NCBI GenBank assembly: GCA_021828185.1
Contig: JAKASI010000002.1
Span: 124,001-188,000, forward strand
Length of the DNA: 64,000 nucleotides
From: an archaeon
GTDB lineage: Archaea > Thermoproteota > Nitrososphaeria > Nitrososphaerales > UBA183
Reading direction: 5' to 3'
Within the stretch, counting starts at the first letter, position 1, and each line of letters begins with the position of its first letter. This document shows positions 1-7,790 of this stretch, one piece after another. The notes beneath the pieces are model-generated. The model saw nothing but the letters and a program-made list of their open reading frames with translations, was not told the origin of the DNA and did not search any database. Both the position numbers and the translations under genes were made by a program.

Positions 1-98
1 CACCGCTCCAGGTTGAAGTGGTACGGGTTGAGCCACCCGCGGATCCCCCTCCGGTTCTTCGCCCTTTCGGCCCCCTTCGGTGCGCTGGACACGGCCAT
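1..98 (-). CDS. 5' end of a gene following sdhA, probably an SDH membrane-anchor subunit (partial)
   Basis: An ATG on the minus strand at 98 opens a frame that runs off the window edge, giving about 32 residues. It starts 4 bases after the sdhA stop, so it is almost certainly cotranscribed with sdhA. The visible part is a short basic leader (AERAKNRRGIRG) followed by WLNPYHFNLERW, which resembles the cytoplasmic N-terminus of cytochrome b or anchor subunits of succinate dehydrogenase. Only the position and this short stretch support the call; it could be another subunit of the complex. Confidence 0.5.
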   Translation of the reverse strand, partial: MAVSSAPKGAERAKNRRGIRGWLNPYHFNLER

Positions 99-102
99 CC
101 CC

Positions 103-1818
103 CTAGTAGTGCCTCTCCGCAGGCTGGTACCTTGTAATCTTGACCGACGAGTAGTCGAGCCTCGGCCCGTCCGGCCCCGGGTATGCCAGTGTGTGCTTGA
201 GCCAGCTCTTGTCGTTTCTCTCCGGGAAGTCCCTCCTGAAATGGGACCCCCTGGACTCGGTCCTCGCGAGGGCGCCGGCCACAACGACCTCGGCCACGTC
301 CAGCATGCTCTCGACCTCCAGGACGTCGCTCAGGTTGGTGTTGTACACCCGGCTCTTGTCTTCGCAGTGCATGAAGTCCTTCTTCTTCAGCTCCCTTATC
401 GTCCTGAGGGCCTCCGACAGCCCCTGCCCCGTCCTGTAAACGAACGCGTCCTTCGCCATCGCCTTCTGCAGGGCGTCCCTCACTTCGTAGGGGTTCGTCC
501 CTCCCTTGCCGTGGAATATGCCGTCGAAGATCCTCTTCTCTTCGAGGGCCGCCTTGTCGCCGGGGGTCTCAGGCATCGGTCTCCCTGCCGCGTACTTCGC
601 CGCCTCTTCCCCCGTTATCCTCCCCCACACGAGGCACTCGGCGGTCGAGTTGGCTCCGAGCCTGTTGGCGCCGTTGATGCTGACGCAGGCCGCCTCCCCG
701 GCGGACCAGAGCCCTTTCATCTTCGTCGCCCCGTCGATGTCGACGTCGATCCCCCCCATGACGTAGTGGCACACCGGCCTGACCGGGAGAGGGCTCTCGA
801 CCGGGTCTATCCCCCTGAACTTTATCGCGATCTCTCTGATCTGAGAGAGCCTCTCCTTGATCCCCTGCGCCCCTATGGGAGAAAGGTCGAGGTGCAGATA
901 GTCCAGCCCCGAGGCTTCGTCCTTGAACCCCCTCCCCTCCTCGATCTCGGTCATCATCCCTCTGGACACGACGTCCCTCGACGCCAGGTCGAGCTTGTTG
1001 GGGGCGTACTTCTTCATGAACCGTTCGCCGTCCTTGTTGAGCAGCACCCCTCCTTCCCCCCTCACCGCTTCTGTGATCAGGATCCCCGAGGGGATGAGCC
1101 CGGACGGGTGGAACTGGATGAACTCCATGTCCTTCAGAGGGACCCCGGCCCTGTACGCCATCGCCATGCCGTCGGGGGTGGAGCTGTAGGCGTAGGTGGC
1201 GAAGCTGTACAGCCTCCCCGAGCCTCCTGTGGCCATGATGCCCGCCTTCCCGAGCATCTGGGAGAAGTTGCCGGTCTTCCTCTCTATGGCAGTGACCCCT
1301 TTGAACTCCCCGCCCTCCGAAAGCACCGAGGTCGCGAACCACTCCTGATAGTAGTGGATGTTATCGTACTTCAGGGTGGTGTCGTAGAGGGTCTGCATCT
1401 CGAAGAAGCCGACCTTGTCCTCGGCGAAGGTGGCCCTCGGGTAGCTGTACCCTCCGAAGTTCCTCTGGGCGATCCTGCCGTCTTCCCTCCTGCTCCAGGG
1501 GAGCCCCCAGTGCTCCAGCTGGTAGATCTCGTTCGGCATCAGGCCCACGAACCTCTCGACGGCGTCCTGGTCCGCAAGATAGTCCGACCCCTTGATGGTG
1601 TCGAAGGCGTGCGACTCGAGGGAGTCTCCCAGCTCCGGGTAGAGCACCGCTGCCGTCCCTCCTTCGGCGCTGACCGAGTGGGACCTCATCGCCTGAACCT
1701 TGGTGACGATGGCGATGTCCAGCTTCCCGTTGCTCACTCTTGCTGCCTCGATGGCCGCCCTCAGCCCCGCGAGGCCCGACCCGATGATGATGAGGTCGTG
1801 CCTGGAAGTCTCGACCAT
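103..1818 (-). CDS. sdhA: Succinate dehydrogenase/fumarate reductase flavoprotein subunit
   Basis: A 571-residue catalytic subunit of complex II that oxidises succinate to fumarate through covalently bound FAD on the cytoplasmic face of the membrane. The dinucleotide fold GSGLAGLRAA lies near residues 13-22. It is followed by RSHSVSAEGG, where the His is the expected FAD attachment site, then the substrate motif HPSGL, the segment EAVRGEGG and the C-terminal GANRLGANS. The length is normal for the family. The minus-strand ATG at 1818 has an A/T-rich TATA-like element about 25 bases upstream, so the mRNA is probably leaderless. The next sdh gene begins 4 bases after the stop. Confidence 0.95.
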   Translation of the reverse strand: MVETSRHDLIIIGSGLAGLRAAIEAARVSNGKLDIAIVTKVQAMRSHSVSAEGGTAAVLYPELGDSLESHAFDTIKGSDYLADQDAVERFVGLMPNEIYQLEHWGLPWSRREDGRIAQRNFGGYSYPRATFAEDKVGFFEMQTLYDTTLKYDNIHYYQEWFATSVLSEGGEFKGVTAIERKTGNFSQMLGKAGIMATGGSGRLYSFATYAYSSTPDGMAMAYRAGVPLKDMEFIQFHPSGLIPSGILITEAVRGEGGVLLNKDGERFMKKYAPNKLDLASRDVVSRGMMTEIEEGRGFKDEASGLDYLHLDLSPIGAQGIKERLSQIREIAIKFRGIDPVESPLPVRPVCHYVMGGIDVDIDGATKMKGLWSAGEAACVSINGANRLGANSTAECLVWGRITGEEAAKYAAGRPMPETPGDKAALEEKRIFDGIFHGKGGTNPYEVRDALQKAMAKDAFVYRTGQGLSEALRTIRELKKKDFMHCEDKSRVYNTNLSDVLEVESMLDVAEVVVAGALARTESRGSHFRRDFPERNDKSWLKHTLAYPGPDGPRLDYSSVKITRYQPAERHY

Positions 1819-1838
1819 TGATAAGCAGCAGGGGTCCT

Positions 1839-1848
1839 GGTATTTGTT
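1839..1848 (-). promoter_or_regulatory. TATA-like element of sdhA
   Basis: On the minus strand the sequence reads ACAAATACCA, centred about 26 bases upstream of the sdhA ATG at 1818. This spacing fits an archaeal TATA box feeding a leaderless transcript. Confidence 0.5.
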
Positions 1849-1950
1849 TTCTTAGTCCTTTCCCTAATCTGGGGTCTGCCCTGAAAACTGGTCTGGCGCG
1901 GCGCAAACAATCGTTTTCGGCGGAAATTTGGCACGTTTCATGAAGGACAC

Positions 1951-1958
1951 GTTTATAA
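1951..1958 (+). promoter_or_regulatory. TATA box of the ribosomal superoperon
   Basis: GTTTATAA lies 39-46 bases before the chosen rpl22 start at 1997. Transcription would begin around 1977-1981, leaving a short leader with the purine-rich GAGAGG before the GTG. An in-frame upstream TTG at 1928 lies before this box, so it cannot be the start if the box is used. Confidence 0.65.
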
Positions 1959-1996
1959 CCGCATTAACATTCGGCCGGGTCTACGAGAGGGATAAA

Positions 1997-2458
1997 GTGC
2001 CTCATTACGGTTACAGTTTCGAGGGTTTCGACCCTGCGGTTCACGTCCGGGCCAGCGGGAGAGAGGTCAACGTCTCCCCGAAGGCTGCCCGAGAGATAGC
2101 AGTCACCATAAGGGGAATGACGCTTTCGAAGGCCATAGATCTTCTGGAGCAGGTTGAAACGAAGAAGATGCCCATCGCCTTCAGGAGGCACAAGCTGAAG
2201 GTGGGGCACCGCAGCGAGCTGCAGGGGTTCCCGACCGGCTCCTACCCGGTCAAGACGGCCAAGGCGTACCTCGACGTCCTTCACAACCTGGAAGGGAACT
2301 CGGAATTCAAGGGGCTGGACCCCGACAGGATAAAGATCATACACGCCGCTGGGTACGCAGGGAGGACCCAGAAGGACTACGTCCCCAGGGCGTTCGGGAG
2401 GAGTTCTCCGAATTTCCATCAGATGGTCCACATCGAAGTCGTGGGTAAGGAACTATAG
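1997..2458 (+). CDS. rpl22: Large subunit ribosomal protein uL22
   Basis: A 153-residue protein of the 50S subunit that lines the nascent-peptide exit tunnel. The start is set at GTG 1997, giving VPHYGYSFEGF, because archaeal uL22 begins this way. GAGAGG lies 6 bases upstream, and the longer TTG-initiated frame would begin before the TATA box. The conserved C-terminal region (HAAGYAGRTQKDYVPRAFGRSSPNF) corresponds to the tunnel hairpin, followed by the usual IEVVGKEL end. It is the first gene of the operon here. The customary upstream neighbour uS19 is absent; sdhA lies upstream on the other strand. Confidence 0.93.
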   Translation: MPHYGYSFEGFDPAVHVRASGREVNVSPKAAREIAVTIRGMTLSKAIDLLEQVETKKMPIAFRRHKLKVGHRSELQGFPTGSYPVKTAKAYLDVLHNLEGNSEFKGLDPDRIKIIHAAGYAGRTQKDYVPRAFGRSSPNFHQMVHIEVVGKEL

Positions 2459-2460
2459 CC

Positions 2461-3135
2461 ATGTCCTCCCAGCAACAGCGGACCACCGTCAAGTCCATAC
2501 TCACGACCAGCAGGTCCTATTCGGACCTCGACGAATTCTTCGAAAAGGAGCTCCGCGACGCGGGCTACGGCGGCCTGGAGGTGCAGAAGTCCCCGGTCGG
2601 GACCACGCTCAAGGTGTACGTCGCCAGGCCCGGCCTGGCCATCGGAAGGCGGGGGACGGGGATCAAGGACCTCACCGACAAGGTGGCCGCGAAGTTCGCC
2701 TTTCCCAATCCTCAGATCGCGGTCACAGAGGTCGAGAACCCGGAGCTCAACGCCAGGATCATGGCCGGAAGGATCGCGCAGATAGTCTCGCGGGGGACGG
2801 CCTTCAGGAGGGCGGCCCAGTGGTCCGTCAACAACATAATGAACGCGGGAGCCGCCGGCGTGGAGATCTCCGTGGCCGGCAAGCTCAGGAGCGACAGGTC
2901 ACACGGCGAGAAGTACAGGGCCGGCATAGTCCCCAAGAGCGGGGACACGGCCGAGAAGGCAGTGAGCGGGGCCACCACGGACGTCCTCATGAAGCTCGGC
3001 CTCTACGGTATCAAGGTGAAGATAGCGCTCAAGGACGCCCTTCCGCCGGAATTCCAGCTGAAGGAAGACGTGAAAGAGGAAAAGAGAGAAGATGCCACAG
3101 CTCAAACCGAGGGAACTCAGGAAGCAGGACGCTGA
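2461..3135 (+). CDS. rps3: Small subunit ribosomal protein uS3
   Basis: A 224-residue uS3, part of the 30S mRNA entry site. A type-II KH domain carries the GXXG-type loop IGRRG at residues 61-65. The conserved C-terminal domain includes NIMNAGAAGVEI and GKLRSDRSHGEKYRAGIV. The C-terminus ends in a charged, low-complexity tail (EEKREDATAQTEGTQEAGR). It starts two bases after rpl22, and its last 44 bases overlap rpl29, an unusually long overlap for this operon. Confidence 0.96.
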   Translation: MSSQQQRTTVKSILTTSRSYSDLDEFFEKELRDAGYGGLEVQKSPVGTTLKVYVARPGLAIGRRGTGIKDLTDKVAAKFAFPNPQIAVTEVENPELNARIMAGRIAQIVSRGTAFRRAAQWSVNNIMNAGAAGVEISVAGKLRSDRSHGEKYRAGIVPKSGDTAEKAVSGATTDVLMKLGLYGIKVKIALKDALPPEFQLKEDVKEEKREDATAQTEGTQEAGR

Positions 3136-3298
3136 CAAGCTTAGGCAGATGCTCTTCGACCTGAGGTCGGAGCTCTCCAAGCTTTCAGGGGGCGCACAGC
3201 GCGGGGTGGTCAAGAAGGACATAGGGAACATCTCGAGGCTGAGGAAGGACATCGCGAGGGTGATCACCGTCATGCACGAAAAGGGGGTCGCGGAATGA
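3092..3298 (+). CDS. rpl29: Large subunit ribosomal protein uL29
   Basis: A 68-residue uL29 that binds near the exit tunnel and contributes to the docking site for SRP and chaperones. The sequence shows the typical two-helix pattern, with DKLRQMLFDLRSELSKLSGG and then RLRKDIARVITVMHEK. The ATG at 3092 lies inside the 3' end of rps3 in another frame and has AGAGAAG upstream; the normal uL29 N-terminus (MPQLKPRELRKQ) supports it. The stop overlaps the rnp1 start as ATGA. Confidence 0.94.
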   Translation: MPQLKPRELRKQDADKLRQMLFDLRSELSKLSGGAQRGVVKKDIGNISRLRKDIARVITVMHEKGVAE

Positions 3299-3531
3299 AC
3301 GTCGTCGGCGAGCTGGTGACCGTGCTCTCTTCCAGCGACCGCACCAAGGTGGGGCGGACCGGCCTCGTCCTCCTGGACACCGCGAAGACGCTGGTCATCG
3401 AGTCGGCAGGGCGCTCCATCAGGGTGGAGAAGTCGGGGGCCGCGTTCCTCCTGCGAGGGTCTGGCAAGGTGCTGACCGGGTCGGACATCTACGGAAGGCT
3501 CGAAGACAGGCTGGGGAGGGGGTCCAATTGA
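3295..3531 (+). CDS. rnp1: RNase P protein component 1 (Rpp29/Pop4 homologue)
   Basis: A 78-residue small barrel protein that, with other protein subunits, supports the RNase P RNA in removing tRNA 5' leaders. The order uL29-Rpp29-uS17 is typical of archaeal ribosomal operons. Visible family features are the central GLVLLDTAKTLVIES strands and the later EKSGAAFLLRGSGKVLTGSDI segment. Both ends overlap their neighbours by 4 bases (ATGA with rpl29, TTGA with rps17), implying translational coupling. Confidence 0.9.
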   Translation: MNVVGELVTVLSSSDRTKVGRTGLVLLDTAKTLVIESAGRSIRVEKSGAAFLLRGSGKVLTGSDIYGRLEDRLGRGSN

Positions 3532-3854
3532 CGGCCGCGGGGCTCGAGGTGGTCGCCCCCAAGAAGAAGTGCCAGGACGATAAATGCCCGTTCCACGGGA
3601 GCATCAAGGTCAGGGGGAGGCTGCTGAACGGGAAGGCGGTATCCACGGCCGGCAAGAGCTTCGCGGTGGTCGAGATGGAGTATCTTCACATGATTCCGAA
3701 GTTCAACAGAGGCGAAAGAAGGCGAAGCAGGGTCAGCGCCCACGTTCCGCCGTGCATCGAGGTCCAGGACGGGGACTCGGTGACCCTCGGCGAGTGTAGG
3801 CCCCTGTCCAAGACGATCTCCTTCGTGGTCGTCGAGTCGAGGAGGGGAAGCTGA
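3528..3854 (+). CDS. rps17: Small subunit ribosomal protein uS17
   Basis: A 108-residue OB-fold protein of the 30S body that binds helix 11 of 16S rRNA. It has the archaeal N-terminal segment with CQDDKCPFHG and the core GKAVSTAGKSFAVVEMEYLH, ending in DSVTLGECRPLSKTISFVVVE. The TTG start at 3528 overlaps the rnp1 stop, and the terminal TGA touches the ATG of rpl14. Confidence 0.95.
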   Translation: MTAAGLEVVAPKKKCQDDKCPFHGSIKVRGRLLNGKAVSTAGKSFAVVEMEYLHMIPKFNRGERRRSRVSAHVPPCIEVQDGDSVTLGECRPLSKTISFVVVESRRGS

Positions 3855-4288
3855 TGTCGACGAAGTCCCGAGCGGTCTCTGCGAAGGGGGTCGAGGAGTT
3901 CAAGAACTACATCACCAGGGCCATCCCCCTCTACGCGGTCATCACCTGCGCCGACAACACCGGGGCCAAGACCCTCAGGGTGGTCCAGGTGACGAAGGCC
4001 AAGGGGAGGCACAGCAGGATCCCCGCAGCGTCCGTGGGGGACTCGATCGTCTGCGTGGTCAAGAAGGGGCCGCCCGAACTCAAGAAGTCTGTCTTCGGCG
4101 CCGTGATCGTCAGGCAGAAGTACCCGGTCCGGAGGGTCAGCGGGCAGAGGGTCGTCTTCGAGGACAACGCGGCCGTCATCATCACCCCGGAAGGGGACCT
4201 GAAGGGGACCGACATCAAGGGGCCGGTAGCCAGCGAGGCCGCAGAAAAGTGGCCGAGGATCGCCAACCTGGCGTCCATCATTGTATAG
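3854..4288 (+). CDS. rpl14: Large subunit ribosomal protein uL14
   Basis: A 144-residue uL14, located at the subunit interface where it contacts 16S rRNA and translation factors. Family motifs include CADNTGAKTLRVVQV near residues 34-48 and the conserved RRVSGQRVVFEDNAAVII. It begins with ATG overlapping the rps17 stop. The stop lies about ten bases before the rpl24 ATG. Confidence 0.96.
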   Translation: MSTKSRAVSAKGVEEFKNYITRAIPLYAVITCADNTGAKTLRVVQVTKAKGRHSRIPAASVGDSIVCVVKKGPPELKKSVFGAVIVRQKYPVRRVSGQRVVFEDNAAVIITPEGDLKGTDIKGPVASEAAEKWPRIANLASIIV

Positions 4289-4298
4289 GCGAGAAGAC

Positions 4299-4589
4299 AT
4301 GAGATTCGGAGCCCATCTCTCACCGGACCTGAAGGAAAGGCACGGAAGGCGCGCCGTGAGGCCGAGGGTCGGGGACACGGTCAAGATCGTCCGGGGGGAG
4401 TTCAAGGGGGTCGAAGGCAAGATCACGAAGGTCGACTCGAAAGAAGGGGTCGTGAACGTGGAAGGGGTCACCAGGGAGAAGCTGAAGGGAGGGACCTCGC
4501 CGGTCCCGATCAGCTCTTCGAACCTCGTCGTCACTTCGCTGGTCCTCGTCGACAAGGAGAGGAAGAGGAAGCTGGAGGGGTCGCAGTAG
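4299..4589 (+). CDS. rpl24: Large subunit ribosomal protein uL24
   Basis: A 96-residue uL24 with a KOW-type RNA-binding segment (RVGDTVKIVRGEFKGVEGK). It is an assembly initiator that lies near the polypeptide exit. The ATG at 4299 is preferred over an in-frame TTG at 4281 because that TTG overlaps the rpl14 stop region and adds residues absent from the family. GAGAAG lies just upstream of the ATG. The stop directly abuts rps4e. Confidence 0.94.
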   Translation: MRFGAHLSPDLKERHGRRAVRPRVGDTVKIVRGEFKGVEGKITKVDSKEGVVNVEGVTREKLKGGTSPVPISSSNLVVTSLVLVDKERKRKLEGSQ

Positions 4590-5318
4590 ATGGGCAAGAA
4601 GGGCGGGAAGAACAGGATGAAGAGGTTGGCAGCACCGCGCAGCTGGGACATCCCGAGGAAGGCTAGCCGCTTCGTCTTCAAGCCGCTCCCCGGTCCCCAC
4701 TCCATCGCCAGCTCCTACCCGCTCGGGGTCGTCGTCAGGGACCTGGCGTCCATGGCGAACCTGTCGAAGGAGCTGAAGTTCATGGTGAAGACCGGAAAGG
4801 TGAAGGTCGACGGGAGAGAGAGGCGGACCTCCAGGTATCCGGTGGGCCTGTTCAACGTCGTGAGCGTGCCGCTCGAAGGGGCCGACTTCAGGCTGGTGCC
4901 ATCATCCAAGGGGCTCGCCCTGGCGAAGGTGTCTCCGGACGAGGCCAGGACCAAGCTGTGCAGCGTCCACTCGAAGACCAAGATCAGGGGGGGGCACATC
5001 CAGTACGGCCTGCACGACGGGCGGTCGCTGGTCGACGACAAGCTCGACCTCTCTCCGGGGGACGCCGTGCTCATCGAGGTCCCCTCGCAGAAGGTCCTCG
5101 GGCAGACGAGGCTCGCGAAGGGCTCGCTGGGTCTGATTCTTGCAGGCGACCGGGCCGGGCAGACGGGGAAGATAGCGGACGTGAAGAAGGGGACCATCTC
5201 CCGCGAGAAGATGGTCAGGCTGTCCCTCCCCGGGGGCGAGGCCGAGATCCCGTCGAGGCTGGTCTTTCCGGTGGGGACCGACTCACCCATGATCACGGTA
5301 GGAGCTGCGAAGCCATGA
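4590..5318 (+). CDS. rps4e: Small subunit ribosomal protein eS4
   Basis: A 242-residue archaeal/eukaryotic-type eS4 with an N-terminal basic region (KGGKNRMKRLAAPRSWDIPRK), an S4 RNA-binding domain around residues 45-85 and a C-terminal KOW segment (LILAGDRAGQTGKIADVKKG). It belongs to the 30S body. It follows rpl24 without any gap, and its stop overlaps the rpl5 start by 4 bases. Confidence 0.95.
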   Translation: MGKKGGKNRMKRLAAPRSWDIPRKASRFVFKPLPGPHSIASSYPLGVVVRDLASMANLSKELKFMVKTGKVKVDGRERRTSRYPVGLFNVVSVPLEGADFRLVPSSKGLALAKVSPDEARTKLCSVHSKTKIRGGHIQYGLHDGRSLVDDKLDLSPGDAVLIEVPSQKVLGQTRLAKGSLGLILAGDRAGQTGKIADVKKGTISREKMVRLSLPGGEAEIPSRLVFPVGTDSPMITVGAAKP

Positions 5319-5842
5319 GCCAGGCGACCGTACAGCAGAACCCGATGAAGAAGATCAGGGTGGGAAAAGTGGTAGTCAACATAGGGCTCGGCAAGTCCGG
5401 GGAAGCCATCGAAAGGGGGAAGAAGGTGCTCGAGCAGGTGACCGGCCAGACCCCCGCCCAGACGCGCTCCAAGCGCTCGGTCAGGGACTTCGGTACCCAC
5501 AAGGGGGAGCCCATAGGGGTGATGGTCACCGTGAGAGGGGAAGAGACCGGCCACCTCATCGAGAAGCTCCTGGCCGCGAGGGAGAAGAAGCTCCAGGGGT
5601 CCTCCTTCGACCCCAGGGGCTCGGTCTCGTTTGGGATACGCGAGCACATCGAGATCCCCGGCATCAGGTACGACCCGGCCATCGGAATCCTTGGGATGAA
5701 CGTCTCGGTCCTCCTGGAGAGGCCCGGGTTCGCGGTCGGGAGAAGGAACCGCAGGACCTCCCGCGTGGGGAGCGCCCACCGGGTGTCGCGTGACGAGGCG
5801 ATGCAGTACTTCAGGGACAACTTCGGAGTGACGATCCAATGA
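5315..5842 (+). CDS. rpl5: Large subunit ribosomal protein uL5
   Basis: A 175-residue 5S rRNA-binding protein of the central protuberance. Recognisable segments are [36 protein letters not shown] and [16 protein letters not shown]. The ATG at 5315 overlaps the rps4e stop (ATGA). The stop at 5842 overlaps the rps14 ATG in the same way. Confidence 0.95.
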   Translation: MSQATVQQNPMKKIRVGKVVVNIGLGKSGEAIERGKKVLEQVTGQTPAQTRSKRSVRDFGTHKGEPIGVMVTVRGEETGHLIEKLLAAREKKLQGSSFDPRGSVSFGIREHIEIPGIRYDPAIGILGMNVSVLLERPGFAVGRRNRRTSRVGSAHRVSRDEAMQYFRDNFGVTIQ

Positions 5843-6000
5843 AAGAGCGGCATCCAAAGGAGAGGAAGTACGGCAAGTCCACCCACTACTGCCGGAGGTG
5901 CGGGCAGTACGGCGCGGTGATCAGGTCCTACGACCTCGTCCTCTGCAGGCAGTGCTTCAGGGAGGTCGCGGAGAAGCTCGGCTTCAGGAAGTACGACTAG
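5839..6000 (+). CDS. rps14: Small subunit ribosomal protein uS14 (zinc-binding form)
   Basis: A 53-residue protein translated from the ATG at 5839, which overlaps the rpl5 stop. It has the short zinc-binding architecture of archaeal uS14, with CRRCG near residue 18 and CRQC near residue 36. It ends in the typical [13 protein letters not shown]. The protein sits in the 30S head near the decoding region. It is easily missed because of its size, but its order between uL5 and uS8 is standard. Confidence 0.94.
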   Translation: MKERHPKERKYGKSTHYCRRCGQYGAVIRSYDLVLCRQCFREVAEKLGFRKYD

Positions 6001-6011
6001 GAGATAGGAAG

Positions 6012-6404
6012 ATGCCAGCCACAAACATCCTCGCAAACCTCTTCGCGAGCCTCCAGAACGCCGAGATGAGGAACAAGAAAGAGTGCGTCGTGATCCCGGC
6101 CTCCAACCTGGCGAGCGAGGTCCTGAAGGTCCTCCAGAAGAGGAAGTACATCGGGGAGTTCGAGTTCATCGACGACGGCGTGGGAGGGAAGCTGAGGGTC
6201 CAGCTGCTCGGCCGGATCAACAAGTGCGGGGTGATCTCGCCCAGGTTCCCGGTCAGGTCCCTCAAGCTGGTCGACTGGGAGCACAGGTACCTCCCTGCGG
6301 TCGGCGTCGGGACCCTGATAGTGTCCACGCCGGAGGGAGTCATGTCTCACGTCGAGGCCCAGGAGAGGAAGATCGGGGGGAGGCTAATCGGGTTTGTCTT
6401 CTGA
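6012..6404 (+). CDS. rps8: Small subunit ribosomal protein uS8
   Basis: A 130-residue primary 16S rRNA-binding protein of the central domain. It has NILANLFASLQNAEMRNKKE at the N-terminus and the C-terminal signature STPEGVMSHVEAQERKIGG followed by GRLIGFVF. AGGAAG precedes the ATG at 6012. The stop lies 11 bases inside rpl6. Confidence 0.95.
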   Translation: MPATNILANLFASLQNAEMRNKKECVVIPASNLASEVLKVLQKRKYIGEFEFIDDGVGGKLRVQLLGRINKCGVISPRFPVRSLKLVDWEHRYLPAVGVGTLIVSTPEGVMSHVEAQERKIGGRLIGFVF

Positions 6405-6939
6405 GGCGCTCCAGCAGGCGGCCGTGGCCATGCCCGAGGGGGTCAACGCGTCCCTGAAGGGGAGGATGCTTTCCGTCAGGGGAAAGCTGGGGGAAGCGAA
6501 GAAGAACTTCGACAAGATCAACGTCAACATCGCGGTCGAGGGGAACAGGGTGGTCTTCACCCCCTTCTCGACCAAGAAGAAGGACAACGTCATCATCAAC
6601 ACCGTCTCCAGCATTGTCAACAACATGGTGACCGGGGTGACGAAGGGGTACACCTACAAGGTGAAGGTGGTCTATGCCCACTTCCCCATCACCGTCAAGA
6701 CCAAGGGGAAGCAGATTCTGGTTGAGAACTTCGTAGGAGAGAGGTCGCCCCGGATCGCCGCCATCGTCGGGGACACGAAGGTGACCGTGGAAGGTGACGA
6801 CGTGATCGTGAAAGGGGTGTCAGTCGAGGACGTGGGCCAGACCGCCGCCAACATCGAGCTGGCCACCAAGATCAGGCGGAAGGACCAGAGGGTCTTCCTG
6901 GACGGCCTGTACATATACCATAAGGAGGAGGGGTCGTAA
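6394..6939 (+). CDS. rpl6: Large subunit ribosomal protein uL6
   Basis: A 181-residue uL6, located near the sarcin-ricin loop and GTPase centre. Two similar domains are visible; the second contains FPITVKTKGKQILVENFVGER and the family signature GDTKVTVEGDDVIVKG. The start is the TTG at 6394 (MSSEALQQAAVAMPEG), overlapping rps8. A later in-frame ATG at 6430 is an alternative that would shorten the N-terminus. Confidence 0.93.
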   Translation: MSSEALQQAAVAMPEGVNASLKGRMLSVRGKLGEAKKNFDKINVNIAVEGNRVVFTPFSTKKKDNVIINTVSSIVNNMVTGVTKGYTYKVKVVYAHFPITVKTKGKQILVENFVGERSPRIAAIVGDTKVTVEGDDVIVKGVSVEDVGQTAANIELATKIRRKDQRVFLDGLYIYHKEEGS

Positions 6940-6943
6940 AACC

Positions 6944-7372
6944 ATGCCGAAGGCGAAGCAGTCTGAGGAGAGCAGGCTCAAGGAGCTCGTGGCCAAGCGG
7001 AAGGAGGCTTCGGAGAGCAGGCCCGCCTTCGTAAGACAGGAGAGCTGGCGCTACGTCAGGATCCACCCGGAATGGAGGAAGCCCAAGGGGGTGGACAGCA
7101 AGATGAGGCGCCAAGACAAGGGGTGGCCTCCGCTGGTAAGGGTCGGATACCGGGGACCGGCGGGAGCGCGCGGGCTTCACCCGAGCGGCCACTACGATGT
7201 CCTGGTGCACAGGCCGGCCGACCTGGACGGGCTGGTCCCGGGGCGCGACGTCGCCAGGATCGGAGGGACGGTCGGGGCGAGGAAGAGAGACGCCATCCTT
7301 GCGAGGGCGACGGAGCTGGGCATCAGGGTCGTTAATCCGACGGGGTTGAGGATAGTTGAATCTAAAGAGTAA
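6944..7372 (+). CDS. rpl32e: Large subunit ribosomal protein eL32
   Basis: A 142-residue archaeal/eukaryotic-specific 50S protein. It has the conserved RPAFVRQESWRYVRIHPEWRKPKG block and then GYRGPAGARGLHPSG, followed by IGGTVGARKRDAILARA. AGGAGG lies a short distance upstream of the ATG. The 3' end overlaps the TTG start of rpl19e by 17 bases. Confidence 0.94.
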   Translation: MPKAKQSEESRLKELVAKRKEASESRPAFVRQESWRYVRIHPEWRKPKGVDSKMRRQDKGWPPLVRVGYRGPAGARGLHPSGHYDVLVHRPADLDGLVPGRDVARIGGTVGARKRDAILARATELGIRVVNPTGLRIVESKE

Positions 7373-7790
7373 GCGCAGGCTGGCCGCCTCCGTCCTCGGG
7401 GTGGGGCAAGACCGGATCATCTTCAACGACGAGTACTCCGACCTAATACAGGACGCCATCACCCGGAGCACCATCCGCGGGCTCGTCGGCTTCGGCGCGA
7501 TCAGGGTCGCTCCGGAGAAGGGGGTCTCGAGGGGGCGCTTTAGGACGAAGTCCAGGAAGCTGAAGAGGGGGAGGGGCACGGGGTCGACCGAAGGGACCGC
7601 CACCGCCCGCAATCCAAGGAAGAGCGTGTGGATATCGAAGGTCCGCGCGCTCCGGTGGAGGCTCAAGGTCGCCAAGGACAGGAAGGACATATCGTCCGAA
7701 GCCTACAAGAGGCTCTACAAGCAGGTCAAGGGGGGACAGGTCAGGGGGGTGAAACACCTCCTCGACCTCATGAAGGAGGCCAAGAAGTGA
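7356..7790 (+). CDS. rpl19e: Large subunit ribosomal protein eL19
   Basis: A 144-residue eL19, which in archaea forms an inter-subunit contact. It begins LKSKRRLAASVLGVGQDRI from a TTG at 7356 and contains the basic KGVSRGRFRTKSRKLKRGRG tract typical of the family. The C-terminal helix is LYKQVKGGQVRGVKHLLDLM. It overlaps rpl32e at its start, and its stop overlaps the rpl18 ATG. Confidence 0.94.
   Translation: MNLKSKRRLAASVLGVGQDRIIFNDEYSDLIQDAITRSTIRGLVGFGAIRVAPEKGVSRGRFRTKSRKLKRGRGTGSTEGTATARNPRKSVWISKVRALRWRLKVAKDRKDISSEAYKRLYKQVKGGQVRGVKHLLDLMKEAKK

Noticed and set aside
13..1821. A 602-codon open frame opposite sdhA
   Set aside because: It is antisense to a well-conserved flavoprotein and rich in Arg/Pro/Gly/Val, a shadow caused by high GC content.
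1928..1996. TTG 1928 as start of uL22
   Set aside because: It lies upstream of the TATA box and adds residues not found in uL22; GTG 1997 has a better context.
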